From positions 1 through 37,058 of the forward strand of contig NZ_BJUY01000020.1 of the NCBI RefSeq assembly GCF_007988865.1: DNA of 37,058 nt, given 5' to 3'. A program made the translations under genes and the position numbers. The stretch is from Alkalibacterium kapii. GTDB taxonomy: Bacteria; Bacillota; Bacilli; Lactobacillales; Carnobacteriaceae_A. The notes beneath the pieces were generated by a model that saw nothing but the letters and a program-made list of their open reading frames with translations, was not told where the DNA came from and searched no databases. Of this stretch, positions 25,042-31,925 are shown piece after piece (positions within the stretch are counted from its first letter, which is position 1; the number at the start of each line of letters is the position of its first letter).

Positions 25042-25330
25042 GACCACTCAAAATATTTTTCTTTTCAGTTTGACTTAAAAGACTCCAATAGTACCCACTC
25101 AAGCAGCTAAAACATCTGAGTGGTCACAAGAAGCTCGTTCTGATCCCGACCCAAACCGTAACGTTATTTGAGTGGTCAAAACATGAGGGTTGTTTTGACC
25201 ACTCAACGAATTTTAAACGACCAGTTTGACTAACCTGACCGATTTAGAGCCGACTCACTTATATAAGTCAATCGAGTAGTCACAAAAAAATTCAATTGTA
25301 CCCACCCAACCTAACAAAACATCTCAGTAG
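25042..25330. repeat. 51-52 bp tandem repeat array C (6 diverged copies)
   Basis: The word C(C/G)AC(T/C)CA starts at 25044, 25095, 25147 (CGACCCA), 25199, 25251 (CGACTCA) and 25302 (CCACCCA), with spacings 51, 52, 52, 52, 51. Its complement TGAGTGG or a variant starts at 25117, 25169, 25273 and about 25324, on the same register. Sequence identity between units is low but the spacing is kept. The pair CCACTCA/TGAGTGG starts 22 bp apart in a unit. Confidence 0.82.
25168..25206. repeat. perfect 16-bp hairpin inside array C
   Basis: TTGAGTGGTCAAAACA (25168-25183) pairs perfectly with TGTTTTGACCACTCAA (25191-25206) around a 7-nt loop. It is built from one TGAGTGG word and the following CCACTCA word. 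No T-tract follows, so it is not a standard terminator. Confidence 0.85.
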
Positions 25331-25367
25331 TCACTACAACCTCAATAAAAACCCATTAAATAAAGAA

Positions 25368-25392
25368 AGCCTTCGACACTCGGTCGAAGGCT
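25368..25392 (-). terminator. intrinsic terminator of the rgg-apbE operon
   Basis: AGCCTTCGAC/GTCGAAGGCT with a 5-nt loop. Read on the minus strand it is followed by TTTCTTTATTT. It lies 42 bp after the stop of the FMN reductase-PAS gene. Confidence 0.85.
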
Positions 25393-25433
25393 CACATGAT
25401 TGAATTCATTTTATTTAATTCAGGTAAGTGGAA

Positions 25434-26627
25434 TCAGCTTTTCACACTTGCGCCAGAACCGGCGTCAACTTCAACTTCCTCTGCCTGCGAGGCTCCACTT
25501 GTCGCATCGATATCGCCTTCAAGCTTTAAACCGGTTTGCTTGAGGTACCAGTCTACGATTGGTTTGAAGTCAAGAATGTACTCATTGATTCCTCTGTAGT
25601 TTCCTTCTTCATCGTGCATGGCCTGGTAGTTATGAACCACAAATTTATCGGGTCCGTGAGTCGGTACATGGATGCGAACGACATCCTGATTGCCGGCACG
25701 CAACTGCTGGACGACCCAACCCACATTTTTAAGTGCAGCTTCAGGATGACAAAGAACTAACGGATTTCCGACCTGTCCAGGTACGCGGTCAGCCAGCATA
25801 TCTTCGGCTTCCTTAGTATAGTTGTAGTACAAGAACTGATTGTTTTCGTCTGCAAAAGTCAGTTCCATTGGCATTGAAGCTAAGAAAGTATTGATCTGGT
25901 CAACGGTTAAAATACCACGGTTCAGTTTGACATAAGTATCTCCTTCAACAGCTCCCACTTTTTCAGCGGCTTGCTCGACCCAATCTTCTGCAGCCATATC
26001 AACGCCTTCTATAGTGGACGCAATAGGCTCGGATGAATACAAGTCTTCTTCAGGCAGTGGTTTGTCTTCAGGGGTTTCCAGACGGTTCACCAGACTGACA
26101 AAGGCATTGAATTTCTCAAGGACACTTTGCAGAAAGTCTATTGTTCCCTGGTCTTTCAAATTATAATTTTCATCAAAGGCTTCTTTAACGCGACCAAGCA
26201 GGAATTCATTACCGGGCATAACGATCGCATTCACACCGGGTGCATCCAAAATCTGACGAAGATGCAGTTGAGCTCGTGATGACCCTTGATCATAGTAAGA
26301 GGCACCGACGATCATGACAGGTTTATTTTCAAGTGGATGAATTTTGAATGACAACCACTCAAGTACACTCTTCAAACTTGCTGGAATTGTATGGTTATGC
26401 TCAGGTGTTGCGATGATGACCCCATCTGCCGCCAAGATTTTCTGATTAAGTTCTTGGATAGGTTGGCTGTTTGTCTGGTCGTTGTCCTGATTGAACATCG
26501 GAATATCTTTGATCTCAACGATGTCCAGTTCAAATAGATCGGAATACTGTTTTTTTATAAAGTTTAATAAGTAACGGTTGTATGATAGGTCGGCGTTTGA
26601 ACCGACGATGCCTACATATTTCATCAT
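25434..26627 (-). CDS. FMN reductase-PAS fusion with two C-terminal ApbE flavinylation motifs
   Basis: 397 residues, cytoplasmic (no signal peptide). Residues 1-183 are an NADPH-dependent FMN reductase domain ([42 protein letters not shown]). Residues about 236-366 are a PAS domain ([36 protein letters not shown]) of the type found at the end of DUF438 proteins. A tail (367-397) contains DATSGAS (374-380) and DAGSGAS (388-394). Both fit the D-x-x-(S/T)-G-A-(S/T) site at which ApbE attaches FMN, with Ser380 and Ser394 as predicted acceptors. ApbE is encoded two genes upstream in the same operon. Proposed role: an NADPH-fed protein passing electrons to covalent FMN, with PAS-based sensing or docking. 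The start is ATG at 26627 or 26624 after TAGGAG. The tail motifs are seen; the modification is inferred. Confidence 0.82.
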   Translation of the reverse strand: MMKYVGIVGSNADLSYNRYLLNFIKKQYSDLFELDIVEIKDIPMFNQDNDQTNSQPIQELNQKILAADGVIIATPEHNHTIPASLKSVLEWLSFKIHPLENKPVMIVGASYYDQGSSRAQLHLRQILDAPGVNAIVMPGNEFLLGRVKEAFDENYNLKDQGTIDFLQSVLEKFNAFVSLVNRLETPEDKPLPEEDLYSSEPIASTIEGVDMAAEDWVEQAAEKVGAVEGDTYVKLNRGILTVDQINTFLASMPMELTFADENNQFLYYNYTKEAEDMLADRVPGQVGNPLVLCHPEAALKNVGWVVQQLRAGNQDVVRIHVPTHGPDKFVVHNYQAMHDEEGNYRGINEYILDFKPIVDWYLKQTGLKLEGDIDATSGASQAEEVEVDAGSGASVKS

Positions 26628-26642
26628 TTTAACACTCCTATT

Positions 26643-27251
26643 TTAGATGTTTTCCCAAGAAAAGTTTGCGGCTTCTTTTTTATTGCTTTCATGCGCCTGT
26701 ACCAGTTGATTGACCAAGTCGACAAAAACAAGGAAATCTGCAAACAGGCCAGAGAGTTTTTCGATTTGTTCTGAATCTTTCAAACGGTTATCTTCGTCGA
26801 AAGCCTGTAGTGAGTGACTGAGTAAAAACTCCGAACTCGGCATGATACGGGCTTTAAGTTCAGGCGCATCCAGGATCTGACGCAGTTGTGCTTGAGCACG
26901 TGAAGAGCCCAGTGTTCCATAAGATGCTCCAGTGATCATGACAGGTTTATCAACAAAAGGATAGACATCATAGGATAACCAGTTCAATGCATTGATAAGT
27001 GCAGCTGGGATGGCATGGTCGTATTCTGGCGTACTGATAATGACACCATCAGCTTTTTCGATTTTTTCTGCGGCTTCTTGAACGATTTCAGGCAAGACAC
27101 TGTCGGCAGGCTTATTGAAAACAGGGAAGTCTTTGATTTCCATTAATTCTACTGTTGCCTCTTTTTGGAAGTTTGCTTTTATGAATTGCAGTAATTTACG
27201 ATTGGTTGACTGGCTTGAGTTTGTACCCACTAGACCGATTAAATGTTTCAT
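26643..27251 (-). CDS. NADPH-dependent FMN reductase (azo/quinone/chromate reductase type)
   Basis: 202 residues from the ATG at 27251 (the ATG at 27257 is also possible; AAAGGA lies upstream). Flavodoxin-like fold: GLVGTNSSQSTNR binds phosphate of FMN, then STPEYDHAIPAALINALNWLS and [17 protein letters not shown]. It is clearly paralogous to the N-terminal half of the next gene, with the same motif order, but lacks the PAS domain and tail. It lies 46 bp after apbE and 15 bp before the fusion gene, so all are co-transcribed. It could supply reduced flavin or act on quinones or azo compounds. Confidence 0.88.
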   Translation of the reverse strand: MKHLIGLVGTNSSQSTNRKLLQFIKANFQKEATVELMEIKDFPVFNKPADSVLPEIVQEAAEKIEKADGVIISTPEYDHAIPAALINALNWLSYDVYPFVDKPVMITGASYGTLGSSRAQAQLRQILDAPELKARIMPSSEFLLSHSLQAFDEDNRLKDSEQIEKLSGLFADFLVFVDLVNQLVQAHESNKKEAANFSWENI

Positions 27252-27297
27252 TATCATTCGTTCCTTTCTTGTCTTTGAGATTGGTTTTTAAATAGAT

Positions 27298-28251
27298 TTA
27301 CCTAGAAGGTAATGTGATGATGTGATCTTTTAAACCTTTTGAATAGTGAAGCGTGTTTGCTTTAGTGATCAGTATGCATTCGATATCTGACAGTTTTTCA
27401 ACTGTAGCTAACAGTGTCTCTATACTGTGACCGAATAGTCGCGTCGTCCAGATTTCACCGTCCACGGACTTGGGTGACACAATCGTCAGACTGGCAAGTT
27501 CGGTGTCCACCGGATAGCCTGTCTGCTGATCAAATATGTGATGAAACGTCTCATCATTCTGTTTAAGTGTTCGTTCATAAATGCCTGAGGTCACCACAGA
27601 CTGATTTTTTGTGTCGACAGCTAGAAGATACGTGTTTCTTTCACGCTTGGGGTCTTGAATGCCGATGCGGTAATGCCCGGAAGCACGTGTTTTTGACGAA
27701 CCAAATGACAAAAAATTACCACCTAAGTTAATGAAAGCAGTTCGTACCGGCTGGAGTTTCAAGTCGTCTATGATCAAGTCAGCAATGTACCCTTTGGCCA
27801 AAGCACCGAGATCGATCTGCATCCCCTTTTTTTCCAGGAAAACAGTCAGCTGATCGTCATTCATCTTTATATCATCTGGGTTTGTCAGCTTCAGTGCTTT
27901 TATAATATCTTTATGAGCGGGTCTTTTAGCATCGTCGAAACCGATATGCCAGGCTTTTATCAAAGGACCCAGCGCAATGTTCAAATGGCTGTCTTTTTTT
28001 AAACTGTGTTCTTTTCCTTTTTTGATCAAATGATAAAGGTCAGGTTGTACATTTACGGGAGCAACACCTGATGCCTGATTGACTTTCATAAGCTCTGACT
28101 CTGGATCATTGGCACTGAAACGGCGTTCATAAACGTTAAGTTTTCTGACAACGTCAGCTATGATGCTTGAGCTGTCGAAGCCATCCTGTGCATCGACCAT
28201 AATATCGATAACGGTCCCCATCATGCGTACAGATATTCTCTGCTCGGTCAT
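27298..28251 (-). CDS. apbE: FAD:protein FMN transferase ApbE
   Basis: Transfers FMN from FAD to a Ser/Thr in target proteins. The 317 residues carry family motifs: MMGTVIDIMV near the start, YERRFSANDPESELMKVNQ, the DLGALAKGYIAD segment (about 150-161), NLGGNFLSFG and the Mg-binding region around SVVTSGIYERTL. There is no signal peptide or lipobox, unlike exported ApbE of Gram-negatives, so the target should be cytoplasmic. TAGGAGG precedes the ATG. The best target in the window is the FMN reductase-PAS fusion two genes downstream, which has two matching motifs in its tail. Confidence 0.93.
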   Translation of the reverse strand: MTEQRISVRMMGTVIDIMVDAQDGFDSSSIIADVVRKLNVYERRFSANDPESELMKVNQASGVAPVNVQPDLYHLIKKGKEHSLKKDSHLNIALGPLIKAWHIGFDDAKRPAHKDIIKALKLTNPDDIKMNDDQLTVFLEKKGMQIDLGALAKGYIADLIIDDLKLQPVRTAFINLGGNFLSFGSSKTRASGHYRIGIQDPKRERNTYLLAVDTKNQSVVTSGIYERTLKQNDETFHHIFDQQTGYPVDTELASLTIVSPKSVDGEIWTTRLFGHSIETLLATVEKLSDIECILITKANTLHYSKGLKDHIITLPSR

Positions 28252-28294
28252 ATCGATTCCTCCTATGTTCGAATGTTAACAAGCAAGGATAAAA

Positions 28295-29161
28295 TTAAGC
28301 TGAGTCTAGAACTGACTCTTCAAGTTTCGCCAGCTCGGCTAATGCGATCTCATTTCTGTTTACTTTGGAATAAGCTCGTGCATCATAAATCAGTTCCAGG
28401 ATATTATCCGTCGGTTCCTTTTTGATAATAGCGTTTTTAGCCAGCTGGATCGCAGCTTTTGCCAGGTAATAAGTGACATGGTTATCAGAACAGATCGTGA
28501 CTGCGTACAGAAGAAGCGCATCACTGATTTCTAGTTCATCGATTTTAGAATAGAAAACACCGCTATTGTAAACGATATTCAGTACCCGCCAGGTATCTTC
28601 CATGCTCTTGGCAGGATAGTTGTAAATTTTTTCCAGAACTTTATTGAAATAAAACTCAGCCTTGTTCAAGTCATTTTCTCTTGAGTAGACCATCCCGATG
28701 CCTGTATAAGCAAGCAGACGGAAAATCGTTGATTCGCTTGTTTCTTCTTCCAGTAAGATCTGATCAAATGTAAAAAGGATATCCATAATAGGCTGCTGCT
28801 GAAAAATCATGATGAATCCGTTCAAGTAATGATAACGGAGCATGAGTGGCGAGTCCTCGATCGTGTCGACAGTGATACTTTTTATAAGCTGATGCGCTTT
28901 TTCGTACTTACTTGTGATGAGAAAGAATTCTGCCTGATTCATTTTTTCCACCACTTCAGAATAACGCACCCCTACTTTGGGAAATAAGTCACTTAATGGA
29001 AAGTCGATTCGGTTGCACAACTTGTTTAATATTTTAAGATTTGGCACGTGTCCGTTATTTTCAAACCGGCTGAGTGTTGCTTGTGTACATACCCCTTCTG
29101 CAAGATCTGCCTGGGATAAACCTTTTGCTTTACGAGTTTCAACGAAACGCTGAATATTCAT
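28295..29161 (-). CDS. Rgg/MutR-family (XRE plus TPR-like) transcriptional regulator
   Basis: 288 residues. The N-terminal helix-turn-helix (about 5-60; LSQADLAEGVCTQATLSRFENNG) is followed by a helical repeat domain of roughly 220 residues. The GVCTQATLSRFENN string is characteristic of Rgg/GadR/MutR regulators, many of which respond to short intracellular peptides. No adjacent hydrophobic peptide gene of the SHP type could be found. Promoter and Shine-Dalgarno (GGGGTGAAC) are clear. It is first in the operon with apbE and the FMN reductases (43-bp gap, no hairpin), so it probably autoregulates them. Confidence 0.85.
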   Translation of the reverse strand: MNIQRFVETRKAKGLSQADLAEGVCTQATLSRFENNGHVPNLKILNKLCNRIDFPLSDLFPKVGVRYSEVVEKMNQAEFFLITSKYEKAHQLIKSITVDTIEDSPLMLRYHYLNGFIMIFQQQPIMDILFTFDQILLEEETSESTIFRLLAYTGIGMVYSRENDLNKAEFYFNKVLEKIYNYPAKSMEDTWRVLNIVYNSGVFYSKIDELEISDALLLYAVTICSDNHVTYYLAKAAIQLAKNAIIKKEPTDNILELIYDARAYSKVNRNEIALAELAKLEESVLDSA

Positions 29162-29247
29162 TTTGTCTGTTCACCCCGCTTCTTGAAATTAGGATTTATA
29201 AAATCAAAAGACTTTGATATTAATTTCACATATTTAGCAATGACCAT

Positions 29248-29276
29248 AGTATACAGCGGCAATAAATAATAGTCAA
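29248..29276 (-). promoter_or_regulatory. sigma-A promoter of the rgg-apbE-FMN reductase operon
   Basis: On the minus strand: TTGACT (29276-29271), 17-bp spacer, TATACT (29253-29248). An A/T-only stretch of about 25 bp directly upstream of the -35 could act as an UP element. The transcript leader would be about 80 nt. Confidence 0.75.
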
Positions 29277-29374
29277 TAAAATATATAAAAAAATATATAA
29301 TAAATGTCTAAAATATGAATAGATTTTAAACGGCTTCTATATGGAAAAAATCACTCTTTCAACTAAGTAAATGT

Positions 29375-29406
29375 CTTTTTTTATATAAAAAATTATATAA
29401 AAAAAG
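29375..29406. repeat. perfect 14-bp AT-rich inverted repeat
   Basis: CTTTTTTTATATAA (29375-29388), spacer AAAA, TTATATAAAAAAAG (29393-29406). It lies about 100 bp upstream of the rgg promoter and partly abuts the terminator of the DUF454 gene. It may be a regulator site or a T-tract paired with the terminator. Confidence 0.6.
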
Positions 29407-29435
29407 TATCGATCATATGAATGATCAATACTTTT
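29402..29435 (-). terminator. intrinsic terminator of the DUF454 gene
   Basis: AAAAGTATCGATCAT/ATGATCAATACTTTT with one mismatch and an ATGA loop. On the minus strand it is followed by a T-run. It lies 16 bp past the DUF454 stop. Confidence 0.82.
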
Positions 29436-29450
29436 GGCTTGATTGAGTTT

Positions 29451-29873
29451 TTAATTGTGGAGAGCAGCCTGATGCTCCTTGTATTCGGTAAGCTTTTCTT
29501 TGGACAGTGTCTTCAGTGAACTGATATATATAGTCACTGCACTTGCAAGAATGCCCAGCATAACCTGAAGCCAGATATTATCCAGCAGATAGATGGAAAA
29601 CAGAATCGATCCCCACAAAATCGTGATCGCACTGATTTTTGTCTTCAGGGAAATAGCTTTGAATTTCACATAACTGTAAATATAAGCGCCAAAGACCGGA
29701 TGATGGATGAGCCACTGATACAGCTTTTCTGAACTCCTCAAATAAAAGAAGCCTGTTAAAAGCAATAAGGGCGTGGTGGGAAGAATAGGCAGAAAAATCC
29801 CAACGGTCCCGATTGCGAGTGATAAGGATCCTAGAGTGATATATAATAGTTTTTTGAAACGTGTGCTTTTCAT
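29451..29873 (-). CDS. DUF454 (YbaN-type) inner-membrane protein
   Basis: 140 residues from the ATG at 29873 (GGGTG upstream; the GTG at 29882 lies within that site). Family pattern: LGSLSLAIGTVGIFLPILPTTPLLLLTGFFYLRSSEKLYQWLIHHPVFG, then two further spans near 75-115. YbaN homologues have no settled function. It is a single-gene unit with its own terminator. The 19-nt repeat at 30019 lies upstream. Confidence 0.85.
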   Translation of the reverse strand: MKSTRFKKLLYITLGSLSLAIGTVGIFLPILPTTPLLLLTGFFYLRSSEKLYQWLIHHPVFGAYIYSYVKFKAISLKTKISAITILWGSILFSIYLLDNIWLQVMLGILASAVTIYISSLKTLSKEKLTEYKEHQAALHN

Positions 29874-30018
29874 AACAGTCACCCAATTAGAATAATTTTG
29901 CTATATATGTTCGAGGGCTCACTCTGCATTTATAGCACAGCATGTTTATAAAAGTCAAGAAACTGCTATTTAGTTTCTAAAGCTGAGGTGCCCCTTTGTT
30001 GCTTTTTAGACAAGAATC

Positions 30019-30037
30019 AAACTTTTTTACTATCTAT
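30019..30037 (-). repeat. 19-nt intergenic repeat, copy 2
   Basis: Identical to the sequence at 8532-8550. It lies 146 bp upstream of the DUF454 start and about 130 bp upstream of the DUF1858 start, so it could serve either direction. Confidence 0.5.
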
Positions 30038-30083
30038 GTGAAGTTATGATGTTTTGATGTTTTTAACTTCTATAAAAAAAATA

Positions 30084-30092
30084 TGTTAAAAT
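30084..30092 (+). promoter_or_regulatory. extended -10 promoter of the DUF1858-DUF438 operon
   Basis: TGTTAAAAT, an extended -10 (TGnTAAAAT), about 80 bp before the DUF1858 start. The -35 (TTTAAC at 30062, 19-bp spacer) is poor, as expected for extended -10 promoters. Confidence 0.45.
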
Positions 30093-30170
30093 GATATAGC
30101 AATGGGTCGAGAGTTTTGAATCAGTTAAAAAGTCAGCTATCAAACGACAAGTGTCAGAAAGGAATCAGAA

Positions 30171-30410
30171 ATGGACAATGTGATCGATTTTGAAATCCCC
30201 GTATACAACGTACTGAAAAAAAATCCCGAAATCAGCCCCCTGCTTGTTGAAGCAGGTTTCAAACCCCTGATGGACCAGAAAATGCTTCAATCCGTTGGGC
30301 GTCTAGTCAGTTTGAATCAGGGGATTAGAAAAATAAATATCTTAGCAGATGATTTAGTAAATACCCTGGAATGGAACGGATATGAAGTGAAAGGAGTCGA
30401 AAAAAGATGA
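30171..30410 (+). CDS. DUF1858 domain protein
   Basis: 79 residues, a stand-alone DUF1858 fold: IDFEIPVYNVLKKNPEISPLLVEAGFKPL, then IRKINILADDLVNTLEWNGYEV. Many DUF1858 proteins have cysteines after the GFK motif; here that position reads KPLMDQ, so no metal or disulfide site is visible. It overlaps the next gene by four bases (ATGA), giving translational coupling to the DUF438 protein. The same pairing is common in Bacillota, often near nitric-oxide or anaerobic redox genes (general knowledge). Confidence 0.8.
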   Translation: MDNVIDFEIPVYNVLKKNPEISPLLVEAGFKPLMDQKMLQSVGRLVSLNQGIRKINILADDLVNTLEWNGYEVKGVEKR

Positions 30411-31699
30411 ATGAATCAGAACGCTTGAATAATGTACAAAAGCAGCGGATACACGTCTTGAAATCGATCCTCCAAAGTCTCCATGAAGGAGCGAGCCCCG
30501 AATCGATCCAAGAGACGTTCGACGAGCATTTTCAAGGGGTCAGCGCTATTGAAATATCCCTTATGGAGCATGAGCTGATCGATAGTGATGACAATGATAT
30601 TACTTTTGAAGATGTCATGAAATTATGTAATGTGCATGCCAATCTCTTTAAAAACCGTGTAACTGAACCGGGGGAAGTCAGTGAATTTGAAAAACCAGGA
30701 CACCCCATTCATATCATGCGGACAGAAAATCAGGCGATGCGTGCCGCTGTGATGCGTATCAACCGTATAACCAAAAATCTGGGACAAGCTCCTTTCGAAG
30801 AGGGCTTACTTAAAGGGCTGTCTAATCAGCTGGATTTACTGGGCCAGTTCGATACGCACTACAAGCGGAAAGAAGAAGTCTGGTTTCCGGTCATGGAGAA
30901 ATATGGTCATGATGCGCCTCCAAAAGTTATGTGGGGGGTGGATGATCAGATTCGTGATTTGTTCAAGCAAGTAATAAGAGATTTGGATAATATAAAAGAA
31001 GTTGGTAAAGAAGGGATTCAAAAGAGTTTTGAGTCTTTCGCCTATGAATTCAATGAAATGATTTTCAAAGAAGAAACGATTTTAATTCCACTTGTACTTG
31101 AAATTTTCAATGAAGACGACTGGTGGAAAATCGCCAGAGACAGTGAGGAATACGGCTATACGATTGTAAGACCAGAGACAAAGTGGGAGCCTGAGCGGGT
31201 AGAGTTTGATACGTCTGGAAAGAGTGATCATGGTACGGTAGGCAGCGAATCTGTTGGCGTTATAAGTCAGTCTGAAACGTCTGAGCTTCCTTTCGGCAAG
31301 GGATTTTTAACCTTGAATGAAGTTGCTAAGATATTGGACTTACTACCTTTAGAACTAACCTTTATCAATAAAGACAATGTTTTCAAGTATTTCAACGACA
31401 GTATTCCTAATGAAGAAAAAGCTTTTCCCCGTCCAGCGAGCGCGATCGGCAGAGAAGTGAAGAATTGTCATCCGCCTAAAAGTTTGGATATGGTGCTGCG
31501 TCTGATCGATGACTTGAGTTCAGGAAAAAAAGACAAAGAGAGCATGTGGTTTCCCCGTAAAAATGGACAGTTTATACATGTGACCTATGTGGCAGTGAGA
31601 GATGATGACGGTAGCTATATGGGAATCCTGGAATATGTCCAGGATATTCAGCCTCTCAGAGAGCTTAGAGGGATGAAACGCGGCTTGAGTGAATCATAA
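30407..31699 (+). CDS. DUF438-hemerythrin-PAS redox/gas-sensor-like protein
   Basis: 430 residues in three parts. Residues 10-80 are DUF438. Residues about 95-240 are a hemerythrin-like di-iron bundle with candidate ligands in GHPIHIMRTE (His99, His102, Glu107), HYKRKEEVWFP (His151, Glu156) and FKEETILIP. Residues about 300-425 are a PAS domain (LELTFINKDNVFKYFND, VKNCHPPKSLDMV, GILEYVQDIQPL). The PAS matches that of the FMN reductase fusion encoded 4 kb away on the other strand in motif order and in the CHP tripeptide. Proteins of this class are thought to sense or handle oxygen or NO through the di-iron site. No output domain is present, so it probably acts through a partner. Confidence 0.88.
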   Translation: MNESERLNNVQKQRIHVLKSILQSLHEGASPESIQETFDEHFQGVSAIEISLMEHELIDSDDNDITFEDVMKLCNVHANLFKNRVTEPGEVSEFEKPGHPIHIMRTENQAMRAAVMRINRITKNLGQAPFEEGLLKGLSNQLDLLGQFDTHYKRKEEVWFPVMEKYGHDAPPKVMWGVDDQIRDLFKQVIRDLDNIKEVGKEGIQKSFESFAYEFNEMIFKEETILIPLVLEIFNEDDWWKIARDSEEYGYTIVRPETKWEPERVEFDTSGKSDHGTVGSESVGVISQSETSELPFGKGFLTLNEVAKILDLLPLELTFINKDNVFKYFNDSIPNEEKAFPRPASAIGREVKNCHPPKSLDMVLRLIDDLSSGKKDKESMWFPRKNGQFIHVTYVAVRDDDGSYMGILEYVQDIQPLRELRGMKRGLSES

Positions 31700-31746
31700 A
31701 ACGAAATCACTCTTAATATCGACTAAAAGGAAAGAATCCGACGAAG

Positions 31747-31775
31747 GCCTTTAACGTTACTGTTGAAGGCTTTTT
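31747..31775 (+). terminator. intrinsic terminator after the DUF438 gene
   Basis: GCCTTTAAC (31747-31755) / GTTGAAGGC (31762-31770) followed by TTTTT. Confidence 0.82.
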
Positions 31776-31836
31776 GTGATTGTTTTGCAAAAATTCTTTA
31801 GTCAGTGATTTATCGATTAGAATTTTCTTAAATGAC

Positions 31837-31863
31837 TTAATCCTCTGCTTTATTTTCCGATAA
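31837..31863 (+). promoter_or_regulatory. possible sigma-D (FliA-type) promoter of the chemotaxis receptor
   Basis: TTAA (31837-31840), 15-bp spacer, TCCGATAA (31856-31863). The Bacillus sigma-D consensus is TAAA-N15-GCCGATAT, so 3/4 and 6/8 positions match with exact spacing. It lies about 60 bp before the start of a gene class usually in that regulon. Confidence 0.5.
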
Positions 31864-31925
31864 TAACTGAGTACGGCCCAGTTAAAGTGTGGGATTTGGA
31901 TAATAAAAAATTGGAGGAGTCAAAA

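Noticed and set aside
29162-29450. Search for an SHP-type peptide gene beside the Rgg-like regulator
   Set aside because: Only frames of about nine codons without ribosome binding sites were found (e.g. MNDQYFWLD), so no peptide gene is claimed.
29578-29886. 102-codon alternative frame within the DUF454 gene
   Set aside because: Same strand but another frame of a recognised family member.
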